Positions 25,036 through 39,300 of a stretch of 64,000 nt of DNA are shown here, in pieces (positions within the stretch are counted from its first letter, which is position 1; every line of letters starts with the position of its first letter). The notes beneath the pieces are model-generated. The model was not told the origin of the DNA and ran no database searches. It saw only the letters and a program-made list of their open reading frames with translations. A program made the position numbers and the translations under genes. This DNA comes from Mesaphorura yosii (Eukaryota > Arthropoda > Collembola > Poduromorpha > Tullbergiidae), in assembly GCA_009869945.1 (NCBI GenBank), contig WIXG01000040.1, positions 276,750-340,749 on the forward strand, given 5' to 3'.

Positions 25036-28000
25036 ATGCGTGTGGTCGCTTTAATTAGTGGTGGCAAAGATAGCTGCTTCAACATGATGCAGTGTGTTGC
25101 AGCTGGACACGAAATTGTGGCATTAGCAAACCTTCAGCCGGAAGAGAAGGGTAAGGTCTAATTGCTCTAACTGCTGAAGCCGAAGCAGGCCATCATTGCG
25201 TGTGACTCTTTCAGATGAACTTGACAGTTACATGTACCAAACTGTCGGACACGATGGCATATCTTTGTATTCGGAGGCTCTTGAACTACCGCTCTATCGC
25301 CAAACTATAAAGGGAAATGCCGTCGCCTCTGGATTAGACTATCTACCTACGGAGGGCGATGAAGTGGAGGATCTTTTTGTCTTGCTTAGTCAAATCAAAG
25401 TAAGGCTATAGGATGATATTTACTCTTCTCTGTCAGTACGTATGTGCTCAAGTTATTGATTTGTATTAATTGCAGGAGAAGATAGAATTTGAGGCGGTTG
25501 CAGTTGGTGCGATTCTTTCTGATTACCAAAGAACTAGAGTCGAAAATGTGTAAGAAGTTGTCTCCAGAATTCCCCACCAAGTATGCGTCATTTTTTTTAA
25601 ACGCAAACCTTCATTCTCGATCATGCAGATGTGTTAGACTGGGATGCACGAGCTTGGCCTATCTCTGGCGAAGAAGCCAAACTGAGCTGCTTCAAGAAAT
25701 GATTGATTGTGGCATAACTGCGATAATTATAAAGACTGCTTGTCTTGGACTAGATCCTGCTGTCCATCTCGGACAAACTATTGCCGAACTGCAACCGCAT
25801 TTGCTTCAATGCGTAAGCGATTTGTATTTAACGTTCTTCGTTCTTGGATAACAGAAACACAACCTTATGATTCTATTCAACATTCATGATATTTAGAACG
25901 AGAAATATGGAATCAACGTTTGTGGTGAAGGAGGAGAGTATGAGACCTTCACATTAGACTGTCCACTGTTCAAGAAGTCAATTGCATTGTGAGCACTCAT
26001 TGCGCTTATATTTGGTCAGATTGTTTAACCAATTTACCTGATATGTGTCTTCGATTGTAGGGAGGAATTTGAAAAAGTTGTGCATTCGAACGATGCTTTT
26101 GCTCCGGTTGGATACATGAGATTGCGTAAAATGCGTTTAATCGAAAAGACGGTAAGGGGAAGCTTTACGAAGTGTTGTAACCTCTAAACCCTATTACGTT
26201 TTGTGAATTGCCAGGCAAAATGCGATTTAGTTGATGCGAACGAAAGCACCGATGCTCCTCAAAGAACCTTGCTCCTTGGACTCCCGGTGAAGGCACCACT
26301 TGACTATTTGTCAGATTTGGCTGAGTGTACTGTCGCCGAATGCTGTGATGGCCGTGAAGAAATTTGCAACAAGCATTTAAGTGGCGACTGTTGTGGAGAA
26401 TCAAATGCATTTAGTAGCAACAGCAGTAACTGCAGTGGCGGTGAGGTTGATAAGGACCTCGCGAGTCAAGGTCTTCAATCTGTATCGGTAGATGACTTAC
26501 GTCCGTTAACCACCAGTCAAATCAGTACTTGCACTCTGACTCAAAATGGAAACAGTACTGATGAGGTGATCGTGGTCCCTGACTCATGCTGTCAGTTCAA
26601 AGACTTGAAAGAAGCACACGAATACCCCGTCCGGCTTCGAGCCGTAAAGAATGAAAGTGGGTGGTGTTGGATTATGGGAGTCACTGAAGTGTCCGGTTCG
26701 GAAAATGCAGAGCCGCCTAAAGACCCAATGACGACTTCGCTACTTTGTCTTAAGAGTAAGTGCATTCACTTCATTGACACTTCCATGCCGAGGATCCTAG
26801 CTTTCTAGAAACTGTGATTTGCCTGCAGGTACTCTTCAAGACCAAGGCCTAGATCTGACGGACTTGGTTTCCGTGACCATGTATCTCAGTCACATAAGCG
26901 ACTATGTGAAGTACAACAAAGAATACATCAAATTCTTCTCGCATCAGCCTCCTGTGCGTGTCTGTGTTGCGACGCCATTGCCAAAGCCGAGGTCGATTTT
27001 GTTGGAGGGATTAGCTTTTCGCAGTACTACAGCCGATCCTGAGACTAGTTTTTCACGGAAGTGCATGCATGTGCAAGGCATTTCGCACTGGGCGCCTGCA
27101 AACATTGGCCCTTATAGTCAAGCAAATTGGGTAAATCGTAAATGCAATCAATTTTAAGCTCTTGATGCACTTAAAACACACGGAATTTTCAACGCAGGTT
27201 GGCGATGTGCTGTACGTCGCCGGTCAAATTGGTTTAGTGCCCGGTACTATGAAAATGGTTGAAGGAGGAAGCAGAATGGAATGCAAACTTGCTCTACGCC
27301 ATGTGAATCGGATACTGAAGGCAACTGACCTTAAAGTTGAACTGCGTGATGTTGTGCAGGTAAATAACTACAGCTTTTTATTATAATTACAGCTTATTTT
27401 CAGACTGGACATAGGTTTAATTTTTGTAACAATGTGTAGAGTATTTGCTTTGTCACGGACGCTTCATACGTAGTGGAATGTCGTGAAGAATGGGAGAAGC
27501 GCACAAATAACGCCATCGTGGAATACGTCGTTGTGTCTCAACTTCCTCGCGATGCCCTGGTTGAATGGCAGGTGTGGGCTCACAAACACAACGCGGCCTT
27601 CGAATGTAAGCAATAATCAAAATTATAAAGTTCACAGGCCGCGACGGTCATGCTTGACCTTGAGGTATTGTAATACGAATTTTGCTTGCAATTTGTAGAC
27701 GAAGAAACTGGATGTTACATTGGATCTGGCATTAAAGTGAGACTCACGCGTCGCAGCAGTTACGAGAGTCGTGTCGCAGCAATTGTTTGCCGTGCGTGCA
27801 AGCGTGATCAAACTGCCAAATTCGACGCTGATGAGGTTTCACAAATTACAGATTACGCGCTTAGTAAATTGGTACAAGATGCTAACGCGGACACGGAGAA
27901 GTCCATCGTTTGCTCATTTCGTGTATTTTATCGCATTGGAGCAGTAAACCCTGGAATCATTCACGACGTGTTAGAATCTAAATTCTCGCCGAGCTCTGTA

Positions 28001-28078
28001 ACTTACTCAATCCTTCCTGTTTGCTCTTTGATGCAAGACAATACTGTGCTAAGTTTTTGTGGTGTTCGCCATCTTTAA
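25036..28078 (+). CDS. DPH6: Diphthine-ammonia ligase with C-terminal RidA/YjgF domains
   Basis: DPH6 performs the last step of diphthamide synthesis on elongation factor 2, amidating diphthine with ammonia and ATP. Exons: 25036-25150, 25215-25399, 25476-25549, 25629-25812, 25897-25988, 26061-26151, 26215-26755, 26829-27130, 27198-27359, 27440-27605, 27699-28078; 763 aa. The adenine-nucleotide alpha-hydrolase domain (1 to about 245) has the PP-loop SGGKDS (8-13), [10 protein letters not shown], the LGLDP motif, and [13 protein letters not shown] (from 195). Two RidA/YjgF-like domains follow, the second beginning [15 protein letters not shown]. This layout is as in yeast Dph6; the human enzyme (267 aa) has only the first domain. 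The linker in the large seventh exon is cysteine- and serine-rich (two CC pairs plus single Cys) with no recognisable fold. All phases agree. Confidence 0.94.
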
Positions 28079-28631
28079 TAACTCACGCAATTTACTACTC
28101 TTACTTCGCGAAAAGCGACCAGTCCAATAATTGAATTGTCATTTGTACTTGAAACTACCTATTACGTTTGCATTCTTAATTACTTTCACTGACTTGAACT
28201 TTCTGCCCAAGTTCTTTGATTCGACCTTTCGATACTCACAATAATTTTAAATCATGTCATGTGTAACTTTAATATTAGATAGATTTATAGTCCAGCGTTT
28301 AATTAATTTGCATCCTATTTTTATGTGCCAAGGATAAAAATATTCGCTTTAAACTAAAAAAAAAAGTATTAAGATTTGCTCGAATTTTGTGAAGTGCACC
28401 TTGGCTTTCAATTCTACTGAAGATTGAAAGAATAAATGAAACTGAATGATTATCACACTAGCACGTTTATTCGTCCTTTTCATTTAAAATATTTATCACA
28501 CGGTTCATAATTCGGGAAGACACGTAGAGTAGTAATCTAAGGTACAACATTCTTTCTAAACTCAAGCTGAGACAACAATAATCAAAACTTGTTCTGTCTG
28601 ACTCTGCGTGAAGCGCTGTACAGTGAGGTGG
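28079..28631. other. Convergent 3' region of DPH6 and RyR
   Basis: 553 bp between the two stop codons. AATAAA on the plus strand at 28431-28436 could end DPH6. AATAAA on the minus strand at 28466-28471 could end RyR. The two signals face each other about 30 nt apart, so the two 3'UTRs may overlap. An oligo(A) run lies near 28358. Confidence 0.5.
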
Positions 28632-30349
28632 TCAACCGCCACCACCTCCTAGTTCTTCCTCATATTGTTTCCTGAAGCAATCTCCCACTGGGAAGAACTC
28701 CCAGCAACGCTGCTGGTACATGTTCCAAACCTAAATGATGTTTACAATTTAAATGACGGAGGCCTTGATCCGGTGTGTGCATATACTTACATATGTTTCT
28801 TGTCCCGTGTACTCCGTGTCGGGTTTATTAATCAGATGCATGATGAAGAACCTTTGGAATATGTAAAGATATATCATAGCTGGCCACACAGGCATCATAG
28901 CCGCAGCCGTCCTAGAGACATGACATAATTTAAGCGTACATGTAATTTGCCAAGTTATGTTCTTTCAACACATGTGTATCGAATCCGTGGGGCGTCACAT
29001 CGAAGTACTCTTTGCCCATGCCGCAAATGAAACAGTTGGACTCCATATTTTCTGTTTAAAATGGAAAAGACAACTTGAATTTGCTGCTGCTTTATCTTGT
29101 TTTTTGTTTCTACTTTGTTCACTCTTTTTCCTTCCCTTTGAATTGAAGCTCAAATATAAGTTCTAAATTCTAATGATTACCTTTTACACTGTCCAACTGA
29201 TCTCTGAGCTCGCCGAAAGCATCAATGATCAAACCTGTGCAAGAATTCAAGTAGGACGAGTTGAGTGGGTGAATGCAATGAAGCAGAATAACGACTAATA
29301 AAATTTGAGAAAACCTTGAATGATAGCCAAGAGAATGACAATGACAAAGAAGAAGAAAGTGATGTCAAATATAATTCTGTAAACTTCGTAATCGTCGCCT
29401 GCAATGATAACAAACATTCGTGTCATTTGTTCATAAACAGTTGGCTAAATAAAACTGTTAAGTTGCGTCCTTACCATCAGGGTCTCCAATTTCGTCACCG
29501 ATGCCACCGCCAGCTCGGACGCCTTTGTACAGATGAAATACGAAACACTGGAAGCGAATACAAAATACACGAGTTTTTGGCTTATCTTCCAATCTTCGTT
29601 TGCGCAATTCGGAAGCTCAAACTTACCGTCAGCATATCATGACACTTTTTATCGACTTCGTCATCTTCCTCCTGAATGTAAAACTTCCGGAAGAAGTTGA
29701 AGGCAATTACGGTATAAATGTATACAATGATGGTAAGCAGCATGACTGTAAGCATCAACTGCAGAAAATTGGCTTGTTTTAAAATTTTAAGCCTCAAACT
29801 GTGACGCTACGACAAATGAAGACGTGCACACCTGCTTCCCATTGTGCGTTACAGATTGCAGAATCGTTTTCAGTGACGGGATTGCAACTGCCACATCCAG
29901 CAAATGAGCGGCGAAGAAAAAGTAGTTGTAATTTCCCAAAATTGACATGCTGAAGTACCACAAACTGTACAAGAAGGCCTGAAACGGAATTACGACCCAG
30001 TTTTGCAAACTCTCATAAAAGACTGATTGAGTCAACAAAGTGTCACGTTTATTCTCACATTGTCCGTAATCGTCACGCCACCTTTCCAAATCTGGTAACG
30101 CCAGTCGATCGACATGAAGCTGAAAGCAGGGTCAATCGTTCAGCAACCTTCTTTAAGATTAAACTCACACTGCATAAACGCGAGCGTCTCGCAGAACTTA
30201 CAAATTTACGATGCCACCTTCCTTCGACTCATCCTTCATACTAATTGACGTTTTCTCCATGCCAAGAAGATTACTGACAGCGTCAAAGTCATAAGTCTCA
30301 CTGTACTTCTGGCGAACTTTCTTCTTTACAAACTTGTCCCAGTAATTCA
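28632..30349 (-). other. RyR pore module and cytosolic C-terminal tail
   Basis: The sequence encodes the last membrane helices and the selectivity filter. The filter exon (29475-29547) reads [14 protein letters not shown], matching the RyR filter GGGIGD. The following exon gives the inner helix ([20 protein letters not shown], about 29310-29400). A C-terminal zinc-binding segment with [12 protein letters not shown] follows, near 28.95-29.06 kb, then the tail [20 protein letters not shown]. Five glycines end the protein, counting the G of that last motif. Confidence 0.95.
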
Positions 30350-33300
30350 CTGGAATGGGAATGAAATTTAATAAATAGCTAATGAAGCTTCACTGTAGTC
30401 GATAAATGCTGCGCGCTGATTGGATGAGCGATTGATAGTTTGTTTGGCTGAATTGTTTTGTTTGGTTAAATTGTTTGTTTATTTTTTCGTCACAATGCTG
30501 AAAGTTTTTCCAAAGTTGTTTTCTAGAGTGCAGCTGAAATTGGTTCGGTGGATTGGAAATTGCCGAAGTGGATTTTTAGGGATTTGTACTACAAATGATG
30601 ATCTGATGGTGATCTTCACGACATAACATTGGAGGTTATTTGTATTAGTGACGAGGAAAATAGTGAATCTCAGCACGGAATCAAACGAAATTTTAAAAAA
30701 TCAAGATGACCCGACGGGGTGAGAACTCATCGGTGTATTTGACCACTAAAAAGCTGAAGGAAGATCTTAGACCTTACTCTTCATTTCAGGCTGGAGAGTT
30801 TGCATTGACTGCGGTGACTACTTCTTCAGGTAGCTTACTTTAACCCAACAATGTATTATGAATATGTGTATCCACTAAATCATGACCAAACCTGTGCTAA
30901 TTAACAGATTTGGTTGCGAAGATTAACCACAACGCGAAGTATGGATATACTGGTCCCGGTACGTACTGGTGCAGAAATGCAAAATGCAACCGACGCGATA
31001 TGGTCTCAGGAACCCCGATCCTGGATTATGGTGGAAAAAATACCTTCAAGTTTACGACAAGATTCACTTGCGCAAGTCCGAACGTTCTCTACATCTTTCA
31101 CATGCCAAGTATGCAAAGATGAAGGGACCAGCGCATTTCATGTTGGACAAGCTGCAGATATCCACGAAAGACTTATTCTACACTTCTGCAAAACCCATAC
31201 AGTCCGTGGCCTTCTCCCATTCGAAGTCAAAAGACAGTTAATCAAGGCCGAGAGCGATAAGAATGAATTTAAGGGAGAATTATGCACTCACTTTACGGCT
31301 GAACATGACTGTGGCATTGAATGCGCAAGATTCACTGTTATCGAAACTAGGTCGTCCCATTCTCGTGAAACGGAATTGAAAGTTTTGGCCGGAGCATTCG
31401 ACTATAAGGGCCATGGCTGAGGTGGCCTGAACAAGCCGGCGCGTTGCTGAATTAACTTTCCTACGTCCTTTTCATGGCTTAATCTGAACTTCAATTTGTT
31501 TCAAGTTTCTTCGTTGTTTTCTTCTTAAACCCTAATACCTTGTTCTAATTTATCCTAATACTAATACTTTTTCTAATACTCTAATTAAACCTTGTTCTGG
31601 GCTGTTCTCAGTTATAATTCATGTCTACTTTAAATTTAAATATTTTTGTTATTAATAAGAATTTACCCATACCTGGGAAGCATTTTGCTGAAATTACAAG
31701 CTTATCCCATTGTGACTTCAAGTCGTCATCTGCAGGCTGCTCGGCAATGTACAAGCCATCAAATTCAAGGCGGCGAGCTATTTCTTTCTCACGTTTGAAG
31801 ATTGCAAGCGGCACCTGAAGCGGAAGAATTCATTTGTTTAATATCAACTGACTCAAGTCTCAAAAGTCTGGTTTCTCATCAATTATCTTAACAAAATGGA
31901 CTTTACGAACCTTCAGATGGTAATATGCGATTAACATTGCCAGTGATACAATGGAGTGAATAACTGCCATCACGCGAATAGCTGACGCCATGTAATAAAA
32001 CTTCTCGTCCATCGTCACGAATTCTAATTCTTCCTCGTCCTCGCCTTCCGCGCTGCCAGAGCCTTCAAATTCGGCACTGTCTCCACTGCCACTTCCAGAA
32101 ACTCCATCGTCATCGTCACCTTCCAAGCCTTCAGACAGTGAAGTCGCCTGCAAGCATTTCAAGATAGAACGGTGGTACATTTTCATCTTTGCAAGCCTGA
32201 ATTTATTGTTCGGTAATTCTTGCCTTGAAGAACAGCAGCATCAAATTGATAACAAAGGCAACAAAGAGAGCCACCATCTTCATTTTGTAAAAGTTTCTTG
32301 CCAGGAAACTCACAAGCTGCTTCACATATTCTCCGAAATTAATCTGCAAATATACCAATAAAATGATTACACTGGTTTTACAAATGGAGTAGCAAACACC
32401 GAGACAGAAACCTGAGATACGCCGTTAGTAAGATACTTAACAATTAAAAAGTTTTGCGGTTTCACTCGCTGCGTGCAGGCATTAAAGATTGTCATTATGA
32501 CGATTCATACGCGAATAAATTATAGTCTATCATAGTTTCCCCTGCCTCATACCTGCGAAACTGCTGGCACTTCTTCTTGTGCTCTTGCAGCCTTGACTTC
32601 AGCCAAAGCCGCCATAACCGCTTGTTGCTGAGCTGCGATGTCCGACTGCACCATCAAAGCCTGGGACGGTCTACTCTCCAATTTAGGACCAAGTCCTCCA
32701 TCCACCACCGGGCGAATCCATTGCAAATTGGCATCAGCTTCTTCTGGGCTTGCTTCTGGACTACTTCTCTCTCCGCTAGCACCACCATCAACCCTGTTAA
32801 CATTCCACGTTCATTCCTGCGGTCACAAGTTTACGCTGATTCAGACAGCAGGGCAGCACCGATCTCTTACATTCCTTCCGGCCGACCAGGCTCCCCACCC
32901 GTGTATATTTGTAGTTGTCCTCCACCGTCTGACTGCTCTATGGATGCACCTGCTGCGGGAAGTTGTATCTATAAACAGTAAACAGTACATTATAGAAAAT
33001 TGCTCAGTCCAAGCACAAGAGTGCAAATAATGAATACCTGCATCGGAGCGAGATAATTTGCATCAGCCTGGATTTCGTCTTCAACTTTCTCTGGACCGGG
33101 ACCTTTCATGAGGTTTATTAAAGCCATCCCCAAGTATCTAACAGACAGGCATAATTGCAAAAACCAATTGTGAAACTACGATTTTACCGCACTTCAGTTT
33201 TATAATGTGTACCTCATGATGCCAAAAATGCCTTTCCCAGTATGGAAGAACCCGTAAAAGAGAAGTTTGAAGAAACCGATGAAAAGTTCCGCGGGAGTCA

Positions 33301-36300
33301 TTTGCTGTGCCTCTCGCAATTTTCGTTTAATATTTGAAGGAGACATCATTGAAAAAGCATATCGGATGTTCTCTTTGACGGACGTCACGGCTTGCTTGGC
33401 TAAATTGCCTCTGGTAGTTGAGTACAACAAAATGGACAATAAGCAAAGTGCTATTCTGATGAAAGTGAAAGCGAAAAGATAAAGGCGTCGAAGGCAAGAT
33501 GTGCGCAAATCAACACAAAAACATCTAAAGGGTAAAAGTTCATAGAAAGCAAGTTTTGACAAACCAAAATTCTACTACTCACCTGTCGGCCCAAGTTAGG
33601 GTTGTTCTAGACAAAAATTTAAGCAAACTGTAAGTATATCTAAATTCAAACGTAGACTGCACATTTTTCTAATATCCTAATCACTAATTTTATAATTCAC
33701 TAATACGAGCGCAAGTCGCTCATAGACTGCCAGTCACACGTCAGTCAAACTAACTATATGTTCTAAGACTCTACTCAAAGAAATCTATGAAAGTTTTTTT
33801 CCCCATTCCTTGTCAAATATCAAAGAGGCTGGAAGAAAATGTTTAATTCCAAATTCAACATCTTACTTTTCCTCGTCCTCGTCGAGGTTGAGTTTGTATG
33901 CGGACTCTCGAGTTCTGCCACCACCACCACCTTCTTCAGCGGCCATTCCAGTTGCATGTTGCATCTCAAAAATGGCATCTTCACAGAAATTAACAAACGC
34001 CTCCAGCTTTTCCTTGTCGTCACCTTCCGTGACAATGGCATGGAAGAAAGCTCTTTTAGATTCCTGAATGAATTCAAATTATGCATTCTACAAGCTGCAT
34101 TGAAAAATAGATTTCGAAGAACTGACCTTAATTTGAGGTTTCTCCCATTGTTCGATATTTGACTCCTTAATCTCAAAGTAAACTCTTTCAATTTTCTTGC
34201 TTCCACCAAGAATCTACCCAATCAAACCAAATTATCTGCTCATTGAAGTTTTAATTCGAAGGTGTGTGTATTCGAAAGCTTTACCTCAATACGGCCGAGG
34301 AACGGCTCGAAGTAATTAAGAACACTTCCAGCAGTCTCCAAAAATCGAGCCAGCCTATGTAAATGCGCAGCACATCAATACGCATGAGGTTAGTCATAAT
34401 GACGTTCAAGAACTAGCCTCACCTTGGCTCATTAGGCATATGCTCAGATAAGTTAGTTAAAAGTACTGCTAAATTGAAACCAATATCTTTTGCTGGATTA
34501 TGAAAACGATCCGTAAATTCGAGGTAATCCATCTTTCCGTCATGATTAGTATCACAACACATGAGTATGAAATTAATTTCTTCCCTGAAATTAGCAAAAA
34601 TCAAGAATTAAATCCCAATCTCAAGTGATATAGAGAAATTCGTTGAAATGGATATAATTTTACTGAGTATAATTCTTGAATTGCTCCATTTTATCCCTGA
34701 ATTCTTTGGGCGTAATCCATCCATCTTTGTTAACGTCGAGCTCCTGGGAAAAGCGAGAGATATAACAACGATCGAAACTATCCTTCGTGCAAATGACGAA
34801 AAGAGCAATGGAAAACTAATAACAAAGCAAACCTGGAACGAGACTGAGGAAGTAAGATCCTTCAACTTTAAGAACATATCAAAGTAACGCAGGATAATCT
34901 GAAATGAAATGAACAGAAGAGTCAAATTAAAATAAAAAATGCAGTGCAAACTCAGGTCATTCGTGACTGTGTGTGGCGCGTGATGCTAGGAGAGTGCAAG
35001 TGGTCTAGAACGTTTCGAGATCCCTCGCTGAGTCTTACCCGTTTTAAAGATGAACTTACTGCCTTCAGCTTTAGAAACATATTACTGAATCGCAGAATTT
35101 TCTATCCGTTTCGATATGGATTGCATGAAATCGTGGTCAAGTTTACAACTTTAACTCTTAAACGAACGGAGTGACTGGCCAAAATAAAGTTTCGATGTAA
35201 TTTTTTTTTGTATTTGATGCCATACCTCGACATTAGAAGCTGACTCAACAAGCGTATCCACCATTTGTTTTCCAATTGTACCATTGACAACATTTCCTGA
35301 AATTGGTCACAATTTAGCTTTGACCCTTGATATTGAAATTAGAATGGTACATGGAACTTAGAGGTAAAATTACCTTCAAGCATGGATAGCATCATGATGA
35401 CCATGTCCTTCAGCAGGTTCAACAATTCTTTCAGCAAATCTACCTGGCTCGAATTCTTTGATAATTTCTCTTGCATGTGAGCGAACAGGAAAAGGAAACC
35501 TCCAACAGCATCCCACAATCTATGAAAATGCAAGTAAGAATTCCCAAATGGAGCAAGTTATTTTCAAGAAACCAGGGAATGTAAATAGTAACCTTGAGTG
35601 AGCCAGTGCCTGCTGGTTCTGAGTGCAGGGCCCCTGGATTACTTCAGTGAGGGTATTGAACACTTGGCTGGCAACACCAATGGCCTTGAAAAAGTTTGCT
35701 TTACCAGCAGGGTCAATAAGCTCCTTGCTCGAGTAATGCCAGTAGAAATCCATGATGGATTCCTAGAAACGGCAGAGTTAGTTATAGCGGTCACATTAAA
35801 ACGTGAATAAGCTCTTACAAACCTGAAGTCTGAGCAAATAATCGACGGTACATATAACAACGTTGACTGTGGTTGTGTTTCCTGCCTGGGTTCGCAAATA
35901 GTTTTGCCATTCTAAAAACAGTAAAGAATTGTAGAATGAGACATCCAAGTTGCTGCATCAGTATTTGGTAACTCACCCAAATTATGCCCTTCACAAGTCA
36001 ATTGAATAAACCTGAAATGAAAACATTGATTCTAATATATGGAGTTAGCTCAATGATAACCCATGTTTAAATCTAAATACCTGAATAGAGCGCAAGTGAA
36101 CTCCGCGTCGTGCATGTTTTTCTCTCCGGCGGCTCCTTCAGATCCTACGCCAAGACCTTCTGCCTTCGTATTTCTTTCAAAGGCATCAAGGTCCAGTACA
36201 CTGCACGAATTCATTAGACCAGCAATGGAAGTGAAGAAACCAACCTCCTTCTTTTCTTTTAAATTGTTCAACATTGCCTGAAAAGAGAATTAGTGAAGTA

Positions 36301-39300
36301 AAGAAAGGTTCTAGAAAGGTGAGATCACCTACCATTTGAACATCGACGTTACCACCTCGAAGGATGGCTATTCCCAACTCGAGAGTCTTCATCACCATTT
36401 CCGAATGAACACCTTTGCTGGCAGAGATATGAAGCAGCACCATTTCTGCAACTCCTCTACTCGACAACCTTGTTTGATTAAACAACAGTCTTTGCTTCTC
36501 CATCTCTTGTTCCTGTGAACGTCAATCGATGTGTTAACAATTAAAAGTCATTCGTGGTAAATGCTTTTCAAATCTACCATCATTTTATTCCTGTATGATC
36601 GCTGCATGGTAGTTATGATATTAGCAAGTTAAAGCGTTAGATTCTTGGCAGTTAAATATTGACATCCTAGATTTGGTAACGACTTACGTGAATTGAGGCT
36701 CCGCCTTCCTCTCCCTCTTCACCTCCTTCATCGTCACCTTCCTCCTCTTCTTCGCCGCATGACTTGGCCATCACTTCAGCGTATGACATGTAAAGCGTGT
36801 CTTCTTGAAGTGCCCCACTTCTTTCAGTCATTGCTCCTCGACAGAATGTTCTAGAAGCCATTCAGACGTCATATTTCATTTCCATAATACAGCGTATTGT
36901 GTAAGTTGCGGAATACGGAGAAATAACTTACGTCACAAGTTGGGTGAGAGGATCAGGTTTGCCTTCTTCCTCCTCTGCTTCCTTCTTTTTGAGCTCAGAA
37001 TCTTCAAACGATTGCTAAAAACCAAACTCGGATAAGAATTTAAGACATAGTTTAGTGGGTTCTCGAAGGCTCACGGTCAAATGTTCAATCATAACTTCCT
37101 GTCCAACGTTCTCGTCACCGAGCCAAACTTCACGATATGTTCGTAGGAACAGATTAATACCACGATGCCTGCACAGAGGACAAAGAAATGCATATTGAAT
37201 AGCAACTTACTGGTACATTCACGTTCAATGCACAGCAAAAACAACAAACCAAGACCTGACCATGACATCATGCATACCTTTGAAGACTGTAGAACGGCAC
37301 ACTGATTAGACACTTAATGGCGGCCCTTCGACGAGCTGCCGACAACACTTTACGCCAATGACTTGGGCGAGAATTGTAATTTGTAGCCTGTTAGTAGAAA
37401 CCATCATGAACAAACTGGTTATTCATTTGGAGGCGATGATCAATATAATAATTAATCCGCCAAGTAAGGCACGATGGGCATGCAAAGGACCAGTGCAACC
37501 AAACCAAACCAAATGGAACAGTCAAGAAACGCAAAGTAAAAACTTTGGAAGAACCTTGGCATAGAATGTAAGGAGGTTTGACGGAAACAAGCAATGACGG
37601 CTTTCTTTCTTTGAGAAGACACCACCGAACGATAAGCGCCTTTCGCTTGCTGTTGAGGATGATCGATCTAATGCAGAAAGCATGAAACGATAAAATAATG
37701 TGATTACTAAAAAATAAGAAGCAGTGAATTGTTTTTCTGAGATCCGGATACGTGTTGATGAATGTAAGAAATTGCAGATGAGAAAATTGTGTACCATGTG
37801 CAGCCCAAACAAGACTTTCGACATTGCTACAATTCGATCAACAAGTTCGTCTAATATTTGTTGCTTGGTCATGTTTGTGGTCGTTTTTTGACCAAGATCA
37901 TTTTCAGCTATCTGCTTCTTGTTGCCGAGTTTGGAGTACAGATGATGTTGCCAAGACATGGCGTCAGAAGGATCGATTTTATCAGGTAATGTCAGCTGGA
38001 TCTTGGCGAACTCAATAATTTCGTTTTCTGCCATTTTCTATAGAAAGAAATATTCACGCAAATTAAAATGCTGACTTCGGACCGCTCAACTTTCTACCGT
38101 TACCTTCAGGAAACGATCTTTGCAGTGCTGTACTAATTCTTGTTCTCTTCCAGCAAAAAGATTTAGACCAACTGGAAGTAAGCGTTTCAGACAGGCAACC
38201 ATTAAACTTGATGCTAGTTCCTTGTCCTTATCCCGTTTCTTATCTCTGTGCTTCTTTTTCTTAATCTGAATATAAAAGGTATTTAGCACCTTCTTGATGA
38301 ACTATACATTACGACAGCAGCCGTCGAACCTTGCCCCCGGTTTGATTTTGAGCAGCTTCGGAGACTACAGCGCGTCTTGATGAAGCAGTTGGCATGATTA
38401 GTGTCATGTTATCGATTTCATTTGCTGATATGAAGTTCGTCTCTTCTCGCCTGAAAAACTAAATACCAGACCCCGGCGTCAATACGTTGGGCGACATGTC
38501 ACAAGGGTAGAAATTAGTATAGAATGAGAACTCACTTGAGACTTGGACCATAAATTGAATATTTCGGCAACATGATTGTACAGGTGCTCGGCTTCAACGG
38601 TATTGTTCTTCAGCCAGTTGTTTCTTTGGAGATCAACGTATTTAATTAACAGCGGATAGAAAGCATAAATATCTCGCACCAAAAGCTGCCACTCCTCTTG
38701 CACCTGGCTTTCGACCTGCGAAATGTTTGAGGTGTAGTTTACAGGGTCATCACGATTTTATTTACACAAGCACTTTTTGCTGTTACTCTCGTATCTCAAG
38801 TCTGATGACTTCGAGATTTTTTTCATCGTGTAGCAAAGAATTTGCTCTATAAGAGTGTTTTGACCACTTTGAAATAATCCACCAAACTCGCGAGAAAAAT
38901 TTGACACATTGCTCCACTGTCGTTTTAAAACTTTGCAAAAGCCCTAAAATTTCTACAGAACGTCTCAAACGTAAACTGCTGTTTCAGAACCCTGAAGCCA
39001 AATCAATCCTAGCGGCTTGTGGTGGGGGATTTCATTGGTATTTCCACATGAGAGGTGATGATCACTTCATTCCTAACCTTCAAACCATCGACATGGTGTA
39101 AAGATTTCCTTGAGTTGAACCTCTGATAAACTTGTGCACATTTTTCTAATGCGTGCAGATGTCACTGCTCTGGGTATTCTTGCCTAAAACTTGTGGGATG
39201 GCCTTCATATTGATCTATTTGTTATAGCTTGAGATTTTTCGCCATTTGATTTTGACCTAAGGGCTAACTTCAAGAGGTAAAGCGCCGACCTGTCTTATCA

